From assembly GCA_028583405.1 (NCBI GenBank), contig CM053259.1, forward strand, positions 14,002,594 through 14,066,593: 64,000 bases of DNA, given 5' to 3'. This document shows positions 22,006 through 34,140 of the stretch, one piece after another. Source of the stretch: Pogonophryne albipinna (lineage: Eukaryota; Chordata; Actinopteri; Perciformes; Artedidraconidae). How positions within the stretch are numbered: the first letter of the stretch is position 1; every line of letters begins with the position of its first letter. The translations under genes were made by a program, and so were the position numbers. A model generated the notes under the pieces. That model was not told the DNA's origin and did no database searches. It worked only from the letters and a program-made list of their open reading frames with translations.

Positions 22006-24894
22006 TATTTCCGTTGGATTAGTTTTGGTGTATTTTCTGGCTCATAAGCAGACAAATCTTCATTGCAGTTGCATTTGAACTTGCTTCTCTAGCGTTAAGT
22101 GCTGCATTGTATATTTAAAATACTGTAGGAGGGTTTCAGTTCATTACAGAAAGAGCAAATGCTTCACACCTTTGCACTTTTCAGGGGAAGTACATCATAC
22201 TTTAGAGACCAAAATATCTGCTGACAGAAGCGCCCATAATAACCCATAATGCAGTGCAGCTATAGTGTACACATTTTGAGGAAAGATCGCGGTAAGCTGG
22301 TTTTACTCACACCTACGTTTCATTGAAAGCAGTGAGTTCACACCCCGTCTCTGGAGACTCACAACAGTCATTTAAGGAAATGTTGCTAAATGTAACTTTA
22401 AGTAGAAAGAACAATTAGGAGGGTTGAAGTGAAGTGGGTGTACTGGGAAAGATTAACATCATCATACACATCCAAAAAGAATGTGCTAGGCATCTAAAAT
22501 TGCAGATGCATAAAGAAGTAAGTAGGTGTACCTGGAAGTGGAGCTTTCCTCTAAAAGTTTAGTCTGATACATATGTTAGTGAAGTGTTCTCCCTTTTCTT
22601 AAGGACATTAAAACAAGGCTGGATTAAAAAAATGCAAAAAGGGCCGAACACCTCAGTTTTGCCTCTGTGTCCATAGCAACTTGTTCTATTTGTGAGTACA
22701 ATCTGTAACTTTCAGACCACAGTTGTTTCATGTTGCAGGATGTACTAAATAAAGAGTTAATTATCTAATTATATGTATCATCACACTCGCCCATACACAT
22801 GACAACCGTCTCACTTGTCTCTAAATAACTTTTAAAGGAAACGTCATGCTGCCTGTATGTTTTCAATTAAGATGTTAATGTAAATATTCAATTTTTAATG
22901 CAAGTCGCAAAGATGTTGATGCTTAATATAACAGCAAAATGTAACTGACAACATATTGTATTTTTAAATTAGTTTTCCGTCAAAATATCTGATGTGGAAA
23001 CACAATATTGCCAACATTGTTTGGGGGGGTTATGAATAGTTTATGAAAGTTCACAGTTCCTTGAGAAAATATGCACTTAACACTTAAATTTCATGATGAT
23101 CTTTCATTTACCATCCCTGACTTTTTTTCAGAATATAACCAAAGAAAAGAATCTGGATGCAGCTAAAATTACCCATCATTAGCAAGTAAGAGTGTAGCAG
23201 CACAATGTGTTTTTAAATGAGCAAGGTTGCTTATGAATTCAACTTTTTATTTGTAACGAGAGATTATTATCCTTCTTTCAAAGGACTTTAATGCCACCAA
23301 GCCAAACATTAACTGCTGCAGTGGAGAACAGCGATGTTGTACGAGGCAGCGTTACATGATGAATCAGGGCAATGTGAAGAGGGAGCATATACTCAGACAT
23401 TTTAACTGGATAAATACAAGTTGGAGGTACTTTTTTTTCTTCCTGTCAGCATGCTACCTATCCATTCCAGCATATACCACAAAAATGACTCTCGAATTCA
23501 AGGCTTGTGTGTTACGGCCTGTGCTTAACAGAAACATATTTGTTTTCACTGTATCTAAGAGGTGGAGCACATTCATTGTGCCGTCTGCATGCATTTTATT
23601 ATGTAGTTAAAATGTTTACTGTAACCTTAGGACATAACATTTGAATCCAAATTCAAAAGAAAGATTTCTCTGTTGTTTTGCTGAATTACTTCCTCTATTT
23701 TTACCTCTGTTCACCATATAAATGACAGTGTTGACAGCGCTATGAGGGATACGTTTTATAAAAGATGGAGATGAGAAAAAGGCTCAAGACAGCTTCCAAG
23801 GAGTTTCATAAAAGCAGTAGAAGCAAAGATCAGGGTGGCTCAGTGGGATAAGGAGCAAACCATGTATCTGCAAATTCATTAAAAAATAAAGTGAAAAAGG
23901 CAGCTGAAGCTAGGAATAAATCCCTAGAGGATCGCCTTAAACCAGGCTGCTGCCAAAAAGAAGCGATGGGCGGACAGTCAAAAAAGTTAGCATAGCCCAC
24001 TCTAAATAAGGTTTAAACAAGACACTTAATGCAGGATTATAATGTCTTCTAGTCACAAAAAAAGCTATTTTGGGAAAATCAGATGTCTTCTGTGTTTAAT
24101 AAACTGGCAGATGTTGCTATCTTGTGATCCACTTTCTGAAAATTCAAAGCATGGTGTAGATAATTAACATTTTAAACTGAATAAATGCATTAAGAGACAT
24201 AAACATAGGGAGCATGACTGATTCGTTATTTATTAAAGCGATCATCTGCAGATGAACAATAAAAACACTTGAGCACAAATCCACACAAAACCTCCCCTAA
24301 CCCCATTGCCCGGCTCAATTCCTCCCACACACGCACAGTTTTACAGCAGCGGGCGTGATTAGAGCAGGATGTATGTGGCTGAGCCCAGCTGTGGTGGGCC
24401 AGCCAGTGGATGTGGTGTATCAGCCTCTCTGCCCGCTAAATGAAAACTAAATGAAAGTCTCTCAGATGGTGTGAGCGTTGCGTAAGCGAGGCGCCGAGCA
24501 AGGTCCCAGGATAAGCTGATTACGTGGCAGACTCATATTCATTTCCACATCCCTTAAAGAGCCGAGCGCCGTGGCTTAGCGAGCCCCTCGTGCACCCAAT
24601 CTGCTCCTCTCTTTGTTCCATATCGTCCTCCATTTCTCATTTTTCTAACTATTTGTGTGTGTGGTCAGTGGGTATCTGTGTGTCCGTGCTCTCACATGCT
24701 ACAGCAGCAGTCAATTGCTTCTGAAAGCTGTGGCAACAAGGCTAAAAACATGTGGCACGACACACACACGTGGATGTATGTTCACACACAAACATAATGC
24801 TTCTCATGGATTAGCCCTAATGTAATGTACACAGCGAGGCTTAGCAGCTGGGAGGTGAAAGCGACTCGTTCTCCAATTTTCAGCGTGTGCGTAC
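22006..24894. other. Non-coding stretch, possible conserved non-coding DNA
   Basis: No gene recognised. The segment 24240-24620 is GC-balanced and complex, unlike the AT-rich surroundings, and could be a conserved non-coding element; this is an impression from composition only. Confidence 0.4.
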
Positions 24895-25022
24895 CGTATG
24901 CCGCCGAGTGCCTGCTTGTGTGTATCGTTCAACAGTAGCTGTGCTGCCACAAGGTCAGCGTTAAAATCACTGGAGTCTATGAACGTGTCAAATCTCAAGG
25001 TGACTTGGTAATAGTTGTTTTC
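24895..25022 (-). CDS. Candidate host exon, 128 bp (gene unknown)
   Basis: On the minus strand a pyrimidine tract (CACTCTTCCTTCTCTCTCTTC) leads to an AG at 25023-25024. After it, 128 bp read open as ENNYYQVTLRFDTFID, SSDFNADLVAAQLLLND and THKQALGGI. The segment ends ATACG followed by GTACGC, a usable splice donor (GT at 24893-24894). Amino-acid composition looks like a folded domain and differs from the neighbouring noise. I do not recognise the family. An in-frame ATG lies just upstream, so a first exon is also possible. This is the only place in the window where I would argue for a host exon. Confidence 0.35.
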
Positions 25023-25028
25023 CTCCAT

Positions 25029-27696
25029 GTGAAGAGAGAGAAGGAAGAGTGGCTGCTGGGAGAGTGAGGCTGTGACTGGAAATGATCTTTAACAGGTGGC
25101 AATGCTTCATCTGTCCTTTCCTCTCATTATGGGATATGCCTATGTCGGTGTGTGTGTTGCTGGGTGTAGCCTATGTGTGTGCGTAACACAGGGTCTGTTG
25201 TTGTACAGCTAATCCTCCGCTGAGGCCACAACGTGTAAATGGAACAACTGTGCTCACCATGTGACGGGCTCTGAGGACCAAGGCACTTCCTGGTTTACAT
25301 TTAAATCACAGTGGTTAGTTCAGGAACAATGCCTCCTTTTCTTTATCTCCTTGAGCAGTTGTTCTCACCATTACAAATGATCATACATGCACAAATAGGA
25401 AAAAGGAAACAATCAATCTAGCCATGTTTAGTATATATTCATAACTTCTGTGAATATTTAACAACAATACTACATTGTTCCATTATGCTGCTTCCTCTCA
25501 ATCCTCTCAGCAGCACTTCACATGTATAATAGAGAGGAGAAGCACTATCATCCCTGCAGTACAACACTCTGTGACACTCATGCTACAAAGCTCGATTCAT
25601 TTCAAGCATTTCCTCCAGTTAACAACGATATGGAATAGGGAGCACAATGCTCTTCTACAGCTGTAACCACACGGTTTCCTGTGCAGAGTAAATGAACATA
25701 AAGCTCAGAATAGAGAGAAGAAGAGAATATAGAATAAGAAAAAAGGTACAAAGCATAGGCGGAGAATTTATTATTTCTCAGGGGGTGGGGTGACACAGTT
25801 ATTAGCCTGTGATAATTAAAAATGATCACAGATATTGCAGGTGGAATTAGGCTAAAAGTATGATTTCCCAATGGGAAGTGTCCTTCAAGGGACAAAACAC
25901 AGGCAAGCCACTCAGACAGATTGTATACAAGTCAACAGTTCAGACATAGTACCTTATCAGTGAATTTGCAAAGTGAACACACCAAATACTGAATGTAGAG
26001 GATAATCCCTTATTGTAAAGTGAACTGTTTTGTATTGCAGAGAAGGACGTTCTGCGATTGTATTTCGTTGAAATAAATTATACAACTGCTAAAATACAGC
26101 AAATAAACTATTGTCAAATAGTTTAAGCAATTCAGTTAAGTGTGTGATAAACAACTGGAAGTGTTGCCAATTACAGTTCAAACTTTTATATTAAATGCAC
26201 AATTAATCATTTGGATTATTTAGAATTTTCTTTTTCAAAATTAGATCATGGGGTTGGTTCAGATAATGTGATGATAAACATCCTTTAGTAACAAATATGC
26301 ATACAAAATATCAGGTTGAATGAACTGTAATTTTCTTTTTTGTAGTCAATCATCGGTGACTTTTCCTTTAGTGTCACTTGACCCAGTGAAGTGTACATTT
26401 TCTGTTAGATAAACATTTATTTTCTGACTATGATGCTGGGAAAAAAAGCTCTAAGCTTCCGTTTCCAACAAGTCTTTAGGAGGCAGCCAGCTTCTCGCTG
26501 TAGTAGAGCAGTGGCCACAGTGTCACAGTGCGAGGCCTTTATCCACACATACAGATTCATATTCCGTCCAACCTGATCTGCTCTATTACCACTGCCCTGC
26601 TCTCTGCCATCTGTGTCCATAGCAACTCGACAAAATACGTTTCTCATTATAGGACAGGGACTCAGCTGGCAGATGGTTTTTCAATGGGATTTGTCACATC
26701 CTCTTCCAAACAGGTCGACAGCATATGAGGTACAGGAAGTCAGAGGTTGAGGCTGCCAGTTGTCGGAAATTTGAGTTTTCTTTTGTTCTGTTACAGAAAC
26801 GATTTGTTTCTTGGTGCTCAAATGTAAGAGTTTTTTTTTTCAAAGGCTATTTTTTAACAGAAACTACATTAGGCCAACAATATATTGAATTACACTTGAA
26901 TATTAACTTTGAGTGGTTCTTTGAAACTATTGCTCATGGTCCTCTTTTGCACAACATTACTTTTTTTTGCAAGGTAATTCTTTATACAAAGGCACAGAAT
27001 GGAGGGACAGAGTTACTCCACTGATAAGCCGACAATGGAGTTAGTCACGGAGCCAAATGTACGTCTGTGTTAAAGAGGGACAGCAGGGTGGGTCTACATG
27101 CACACACACACTAGATGGCAAAGCTGTTGTGTTGCACGTGTTAGCTCCTTTGCGCCCAGAATGCCTGCGCGCTACCGTTATGCCATTGTTGGGTTCAGTT
27201 AAAAAAAGCAAAGCCAACATAATGATGCATCTTCATAACAGCAGAATTTTGTAATCACTGTATAATAGGGGATATGATGTGTTCATATGTGAAGTCCTAA
27301 AAAGGAAAAGATGTCAGTTGGCTGACAAACAGTATCATTTCAACAAGCTCATGCCAGAAAATCAAACGGAGGAAAAAAGTATCACTCTCAAATCTTTGTG
27401 TTAAGTAGACGCTACAGCTGTTGATTAGATTAGTTTAGTACGTCTCGAGGCTGGGGGAAACAGCTAGATATAATACACAAATACACAACCTCCTCAAAAG
27501 CTCACTAGGTGACATACAATATCCTAATGTTTAATCAAAACAAAATGTTACAACAAAATGTCTGCAGTTTTACAAAGATGTGTGCTTTATATATTTATTT
27601 CTTTATGTTATGCTAATAAGCTAACCTAATTATTTAGCTCCCTACTGTGTAGCGTGATGGTTTTTTCTCAACTCTTTACATCATACCTGACATACT
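25029..27696. other. Non-coding stretch
   Basis: No domain-bearing frame and no repeat with definable ends. The sequence is AT-rich and single-copy in appearance. Confidence 0.5.
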
Positions 27697-28855
27697 AGTG
27701 GAAAAAATTTCAAGCCTAGGTTTCCCCCCCATCATATGCGCCTGGATAAACAAGTTCCTAACAGACCGTCCTCAGACAGTGAAAATAGGCCCTTATTGCT
27801 CCTCCACCCGAACCCTCAGCACTGGCTCCCCGCAGGGCTGCGTGCTGAGCCCTCTACTCTACACACTCTACACACACGACTGCTCTCCCATTCACCCCTC
27901 CAACTCCATTATCAAATGTGCGGATGACACCACTGTGGTCGGTCAAATATATAAGGGAGACGACGAGTCGGCATACAGAGACGAGATCCTGAAGCTGTCT
28001 GCGTGGTGTTCAGCAAACAACCTGTATCTGAACACAAGCAAAACAAAAGAAATCATCATAGACTTCAGAAAGCACCGTCCAGAACCCGCCCCCCTTCACC
28101 TCAACGGAGAGAGAGTGGAGAGGGTCTCCACCTTTAAGTTCCTGGGGGTTCACATTTCGGAGAGCCTCAGCTGGACAGCACACACCGCTGCAGCAGTTAA
28201 GAAGGCCCAGCAGCGACTACACTTCTTGAGGGTGCTTCGGAGAAACAGACTGAACAAGAAGCTGCTGGTGTCCTTCTACCGGGCGACCATCGAGAGCGTG
28301 CTGTCATACTTCATCTCGGTGTGGTATGCTGGCTGTTCAGAAAGAAAGAAAGAAAGCCCTGCAGAGAGTGATTAGGATGGCAGAGAAAACCGTCGGCTGC
28401 CCCCTGCCCTCTCTGGAACACATCTCCACCTCCCGCTGCCTCAGCAGAGCAAATAAATAATAAAGGACAGCTCTCACCCAGGTCACAGACTGTTCTCTCT
28501 CCTGCCTTCTGGGAGGAGATACAGGAGCTTCAAGTCACGGACAAACAGACTCAAAAACAGTTTCTACCCCTGGGCCATCAGGCTGCTCAACCACCACACT
28601 TAATGCAATAACCGTAGCCATCTCCACACATATACACACTTTGAATGCACTTATATTATATACAATTTTTACATCAATATTTTTAACTATTTATTCCCCC
28701 CGTATGATTGCTTATGTTGTCTGTCCTACTGCCGTGTTATTAATGTTATGTATGTCTAGTTTTTGCACACTGGGACAGAGTTGCACTCTGAATCTCGTTG
28801 TACTTTTTCTATAATGACAATAAAAGGCTTTAACTTACCTTTAACTTTGAACTAA
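27697..28855 (+). mobile_element. Rex1/Babar-like LINE, 5'-truncated
   Basis: RT coding sequence begins abruptly at ~27697 and is followed by a 3'UTR ending CTATAATGACAATAAAAGGC and a short CTTTAACTT-type repeat, a 3' end typical of the Rex1/Babar group. 5' truncation is normal for LINEs. No target duplication was identified with confidence. Family assignment from memory of the RT motif ADDTTVVG and the tail. Confidence 0.75.
27698..28602 (+). pseudogene. Rex1-like reverse transcriptase fragment
   Basis: The 27698-28375 frame carries RT palm motifs: [15 protein letters not shown] (substrate/template block), [12 protein letters not shown] (catalytic box) and [12 protein letters not shown], then the C-terminal helix region. 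The residue before ADD is Cys where Phe or Tyr is usual. An AAAG microsatellite (28340-28356) sits where coding sequence is expected and throws the frame. Beyond it, weaker similarity continues to ~28602 in changing frames with stops. The enzyme would copy LINE RNA at the nicked target; this copy lacks the endonuclease and the RT N-terminus. Confidence 0.85.
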
Positions 28856-29572
28856 TACTTTAATTTAAACAACTTTGGGGTGAACATGTTGTAAAAATGT
28901 AAAATGTTTTGACATTAGGATTCCTTAAAAATGAAATAGCAATAATAAATTCTAACCTTTCTGAGCACCCATAGTTTTTTCTTTTCATTGTGGGTGCTTT
29001 GTTTTAACTACGTCAATGCAGTGACACTTCAAATGGCTTCACAAGCTCACAGAGAGTGAACGGACAGGAGGAGGGCTGCTGGTTGGTAGCAGCTGCGGGT
29101 GAAGATTAAGAGATAGCGTTGCAGATTGTCGAATTCCTCCCCTCTGTTCTCAGAGGCACATCTTTGTGGAGGCCAGAAAGCCAGGAGCCCAACAATGGAG
29201 AACATTCAGCGACGGAGATAAACTCTTCTCCTGCTCCCACCGTACCACCATCACCGCTGTTATCTCAACACTCCTCCTCCTTCGCCTTTGTGCTCGTGTT
29301 GTACATTTACTCCTACTGCATCCTCTGTCTTCCAAATCTCAGCACCACCTCTGTATCGCTGCCGCTGTTCCCCCTCAACCCTTGATAAACTACTGCCGGC
29401 GCTCCCCTTCACCACAGCCACCCCTGTTATCACCCTGCTGTTAAACTGCACCATCAGGGAAATACCAGATGTGTCAGCAGCACTTTCTCTTTATTACTGC
29501 ATCTTTCTTTTATGAGACTTAGCATATTTTTGTCGATAGCGAATGTCAACTTATTCTGTGATATTTGTGTAT
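28856..29572. other. Non-coding stretch
   Basis: Pyrimidine-rich around 29220-29430, otherwise unremarkable. Overlapping open frames on both strands here have low-complexity composition and no domain. Confidence 0.45.
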
Positions 29573-30964
29573 TACAGTTTTTCTCGTTTGCTAACACAAT
29601 TTTTTTTTTAAATTGCTCAGTTTCTCAGAACACTAAACACAATTCACAAAACCACACACCCAAAGTCCAAAACTCCTCATTTTTCCTGCTAAATGAAGAA
29701 CTGTCCTCAAAACTACATAAACACTTTCCAAATGCAAACTTTTGCACCAAATATAACACACTTCATTCTTAATACTATATGGTTTGACCACCCAGCTACA
29801 CACTGCTGAGCATAATCTAAAGCACTTCCATCTGTTATGGGCTGTGCTCTGTACATAGAGGTTTCTGCAGAGAAAGATTGCTTGAGTTTACAGAAATACA
29901 GTACATGAAGAAATACAAATGAGTTGTTGAACAAAATCACATTTTATTCAAAAATAACACTGTGCAACATGCATCTCAGCACATAGCTGCTATGCTTCGG
30001 ATCTCTCTAAGTGTGATGCATTGTTTGCCAAAACCCAGTTTGTAACTGCTGCTTCCTGTGCCTCATTGAACATCCTTAGCCTTCCACCTGCACCTCTTTG
30101 TTTCTCCGTCCTTCAGATAAACAACAAAGATATAGTGGTCGGTCAGTGTCTGTGTTGCATAAAAGTAAGTTTACCACAGTACATTGTGCAGGATCTTTGT
30201 ACAGTTATAGTATGCAACATGCCAACAATTCTATTACAGTAATGAAGTAAATACGTTTCACACAACAGATATAAGCACTGATATATCATGAATTATGCAG
30301 AGCTACAAACTGGTAACTAACCTGTTTTCAAGTCTAAGTGTCCGGATCACAGAGGCAACAGTACATCGGCTTGGATTAGGCTGAACCCTCTGTCCAGCCT
30401 CTCATCGTCAAACCATGGTTGATAACATTTCATTTCATTAGAGAGTATTCTTCTTTGTCCACGTCCTCTCCCTCCAGCTCTACCTCTACCTCTCATTCTT
30501 CCTCCTCTCACTCTCACCCAGCTCTTCCTCCTCCTCTCACTCTCAGCCCAGCTCTTCCTCTTCCTCTTGCTTCCATATTGGCTTCCATTGTTGCTGTAAG
30601 AAAGTACTCACCTGTGGTCTTTTTATAGTGCTAACATCCTGATTGATGAGCCAACAATTATGCCATCAGGTGTTTGCTCAGGTGGAACGTGTTTCTTGAT
30701 CATTGGTCCATGTGTGAGGCATTTTGAATATCAGTGTTTGAAACCTGCTCACACGTGACTTCATGTCAGATTCCTGTGTCTTACGTGGAGAAACGTGTGC
30801 AGTGGTTTGCAAAAAGTGCCATGTTGATTTGCTAATTGTGTGAAAAGCTGAAAATGTGTTTAGAGTTTTGGAGATTTGAGCCGATGTTTTGCTCTTTGAG
30901 TGTCAGTTAAAATAATTGTGCTTTATGTAGAATTTTAGTGTGTTAGCAATCGAGAAAAACTGTA
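29573..30964 (-). mobile_element. IS630/Tc1-type transposon, internally deleted
   Basis: The ends are TACAGTTTTTCTCGTTTGCTA and the inverted TAGCAATCGAGAAAAACTGTA, giving ~25-bp inverted repeats bounded by TA, the target of Tc1/mariner/IS630 elements. Behind the right end, sub-terminal sequence (CACTAAAATTCT..., minus strand) is unique, and the inner region holds fragments of a transposase read on the minus strand. The length, 1392 bp, with most of the DDE domain missing, marks a deletion derivative. Confidence 0.8.
29990..30560 (-). pseudogene. IS630-like transposase, N-terminal fragments
   Basis: On the minus strand an Arg/Gly-rich leader (RGRGRAGGRGRG near 30475) is followed by the helix-turn-helix block RVQPNPSRCTVASVI near 30350-30390. 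Then, after intervening non-coding sequence, RLRMFNEAQEAAVTNWVLANN appears near 30010-30070. These match, in order, the N-terminal half of fish IS630-type DDE transposases. Frame breaks separate the pieces and no DDE core is left. The intervening block with an AG/GT look may be an intron or a decay product. Confidence 0.65.
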
Positions 30965-31378
30965 AAAACCTCACATTTTGTGGTCTTTTATTTGAAAATG
31001 TTCTCAAAAGTTGCTCATTGTTCTTACAGGTGACCTTATATGTCTTTATTGTACATTTCCTATTGCCCTTTTGTTCATTATGTTACCAATGATCCACTTG
31101 TCTAGACTGATAAAGTAGCAGCTCATCCACCAACAGCTCACCCATAAAGAGTTTTATTTTTCCTCCTTAAACTAAAACTCTGACCATGAATCTAGCACAT
31201 TTAATTCATTATGGCCCACAATTTCCTGCAGCTAATCCCAATAATGGTCTTTTGGTTTGTCAGCAGTAAACACATTTAATTCATGGCTAAATTCTTATTG
31301 ATGCCAGAAATGGACTGTGACACAGCAGCAGGCTTTAGGACACATTGTACTTACAGTTTTCTGAGTAATTAAAAACAG
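30965..31378. other. Non-coding stretch
   Basis: Nothing recognised between the IS630-type element and the L2 fragment. Confidence 0.45.
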
Positions 31379-31606
31379 CCAATCAAATCAAGTTTTATTT
31401 ATATAGCACATTTATAAACGATTTTCGGTCGAGAGAAAAACGACACCCTCTGTCCTTAGACCCTCACATCGTACAAGAAAAAACTTCCGGAGAAAACCCA
31501 CAGTTTAAAGGGAACATGGGAGAAACCTCAGGGAGAGCAACAGAGGAGGGATCCCTCTCCCAGGACAGACAGACGTGCAATAGATGCTGTGTGTAAATCT
31601 AAGAGA
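31379..31606 (-). mobile_element. L2 LINE 3'UTR fragment
   Basis: This is the reverse complement of the L2 3'UTR at ~13885-14140, sharing TATATAGC, the GTCTAAGGACAGAGGGTGTC block and GAGAGGGATCCCTC. It begins with the tail side (AATCAAATCAAG). It is 5'-truncated to ~230 bp and has no coding part. Confidence 0.88.
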
Positions 31607-33719
31607 TAATACATTTTACAGCATATAGACCGAATGTTAGGAAATGCATGTGTCTGGATCAGGATGGTGGTAGTTTAGCAGAATGCTGGATTACATGTAT
31701 CAGTGTCAAAACTGTAATAAAGTGAATCCTCCCCATAATGAGCACATTAATCCCCTGTAGAAATAGACACATCAAAAGCACCTGGAATTAGAGTTTGAGT
31801 GGTTTTGTATATATCACAAACGCTTCTTACATTTTGTTCTTAGATTGTATTCAACATTTGAAATAATGCAGCAGGGAAACACACAATTCAGAATTCCTGC
31901 TTACAGGTTATAGTAGACTTTAAAATTAAAACGGACTAAAATGTTACTTTAAAAACATATGTCATGCCATGTTTTGGTATTATTTATCACTCTGTGGGTT
32001 AGGACTCATTTTATTAAATGACTTCTCTCAATCTCAATACTGCAACAGTTGGAAAAGTATCTTTGAGATGAGAAGGTCAACCTTTAACTACATGTTTGGA
32101 CGATTATTAACATGTGAAAGAAAGCAATTTAATTAAAACATCTAATTAAAGTTTCAGAATTGGATTTAATTAAATGTTTTACTTTCAGATTTGGTCTTTG
32201 TTATGTTACTGATTATTCATAATTAAAAAGTCTATAATTATTCTGGTGTTACACTCATGACTCCTTAGAGATGTGCAGCTACCGTAGTAGCAATGCCAGA
32301 AATATTCTTCAACAAGAAACACAGAAAATAACTCCTGTAATTTGTTATTGTGGCACAGATTGTATGCCACAAAAAAACACTTCAAGGTTGTTTTTGAGAA
32401 ACATGACAGGATGACAATAGATAAACAAGTAAGACAGGCTAAAGATAAAGTGACAACTGTTGTACAGCCTATCTCTGTGTGTATATTGAGTGGGTGTACT
32501 GTGAAAAGAAACACTCTATTTACCCTCATCACCAGGCATCATTAGATGTATGCCATTTACAGCATCCTCATGGAAGAGTGCAGAGATAAAAACAGTATAT
32601 TATTGTTATTATGTGCCAGGATGAGGTAAACACAATAACAAGCTGCTGTTTACTGGAATAAGCTCCATTGATGTCTGAATAATGCGTCACTGAAAATGCT
32701 GGAATTGGCAGCATTATTTTTTCATTTCATACTCTACACTCACAGTATGAGAAGTGTAATCAGTAACAGTAGTTCTGTGGAGAGCAAATAGAGCAGCTTT
32801 GTTTAGCCATTTCACTCCTCGATTGTTAAGAGAGTCAGAGAAATGCAATTACTCCATTAAGGCCAACTGGCTTACAAAGGCCACACCCTTGAACACGGGG
32901 ATGGAGAATGATGTTTCCCATTAAGACTGCCGTCATCTCAGGGCCTATGCTGCTCCCATGACAACCTCAGGTTTACCCTGCAAATTAAAATCTGGTTTAT
33001 GGCACCAATCAAGACTGTGTGTCACAAGGAAGAATGATGTGTTGTGTGCACTAAAGCAATGGAGTTAGTACGGAACAAACTCACAAGCCAGTGCTATTAG
33101 ATTAAGGCTAGCAGAACGCAAAATGGATAATGAGGAAATGGTGAATAGCCCACATTATGACCCTCAGTAGGCTGGCCGCTATTAATACAATAATGTACAG
33201 TATACTCTGTAAGGAACAAGCATGTGCTTTAGTTGTGTGAGGACATGAGGTGTCATGAAAAGGTCCTTTTGAACTTATTACAGACGTTAATGTAGTTTCT
33301 GCAGAAAAACAGAACCCTCCACCCACACACATTGTTTGCAATGGCCGTGGTGTTTTAAAGCATGTTCAACTTAACTCAAAAGTTCTTATTTTGGTTGAAA
33401 CTATTGTGTCATCCAAAATGCCACGGCATACATACACAGTATTACAAAAACGTTGATGCAGGTCATTCTATAAAAACAGCGATTTTGTGATTATAAATGC
33501 AAACTTTAGCTTTCTTAGGCTGCCAGATAGCTCTCAGTGGTTACAGCTTGTGGCCCATTTGCGGAACTCTCTTGCCCCAAAAAAACCATTGAGCTTTCTA
33601 ACATGCTCAGAATGTCCACTCTAACATATAAACGTTTATTTTATTTCAAAATCAAAACATTTTAATCTTGTGCACAACTATCAAACTCATGGTAGTCTGA
33701 CTCAACAGATGTGGAACGT
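31607..33719. other. Non-coding stretch
   Basis: AT-rich single-copy-looking DNA; no gene or bounded repeat seen. The 108-codon frame at 32206-32532 has no recognisable domain. Confidence 0.5.
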
Positions 33720-34140
33720 TGGGGAGCCAATAGATTTAGCTCCCCTTCCGCTCTCATTGATCTTCTCTCTAATAGCCAACAGGCGATAGTGTAGAAGTCT
33801 ATGAGAAATTACCCTACTTCTCACTTGATTAATTACCTCTTTAAACATTGTTATCGCATCTCAATATTTAGTTCAAGTCTAAAATACAGCATGATGTTCA
33901 ATTTGTAAAAGATGGTGGGCGTGGCAACATTGGGATTGACAGGTCATTACCATTGTGTTTACCAGTATGGTTGTTACCATTTAGTGTTCTGTTGTAATAA
34001 CCTCCCTTCCCTCGTGTCGGTTCAAAAAACAAGATGGCAACGGACAAAATGCCAAACTTGAGGCTTCAAAACCAAAGTTCACAAACCAATAGGTGACGAG
34101 ACAATGACTACGTGCACATCACCTATACAATGTTGTCAAG
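33720..34140. repeat. Probable old dispersed repeat
   Basis: Blocks such as GAAGTCTATGAGAAATTACCC, AACAAGATGGCAACGGAC and ACAAACCAATAGGTGACGAG resemble a non-coding repeat common in fish genomes. Ends are not sharp and no target duplication could be read. Recognition from memory. Confidence 0.3.

Noticed and set aside
23828..23870. GGTGGCTCAGTGGGATAAGG, like a tRNA-derived SINE A-box
   Set aside because: No B-box, no SINE body and no tail follow; one motif is not enough.
29119..29515. Overlapping plus- and minus-strand frames of 60-90 codons
   Set aside because: Pyrimidine-rich low-complexity DNA keeps several frames open at once.
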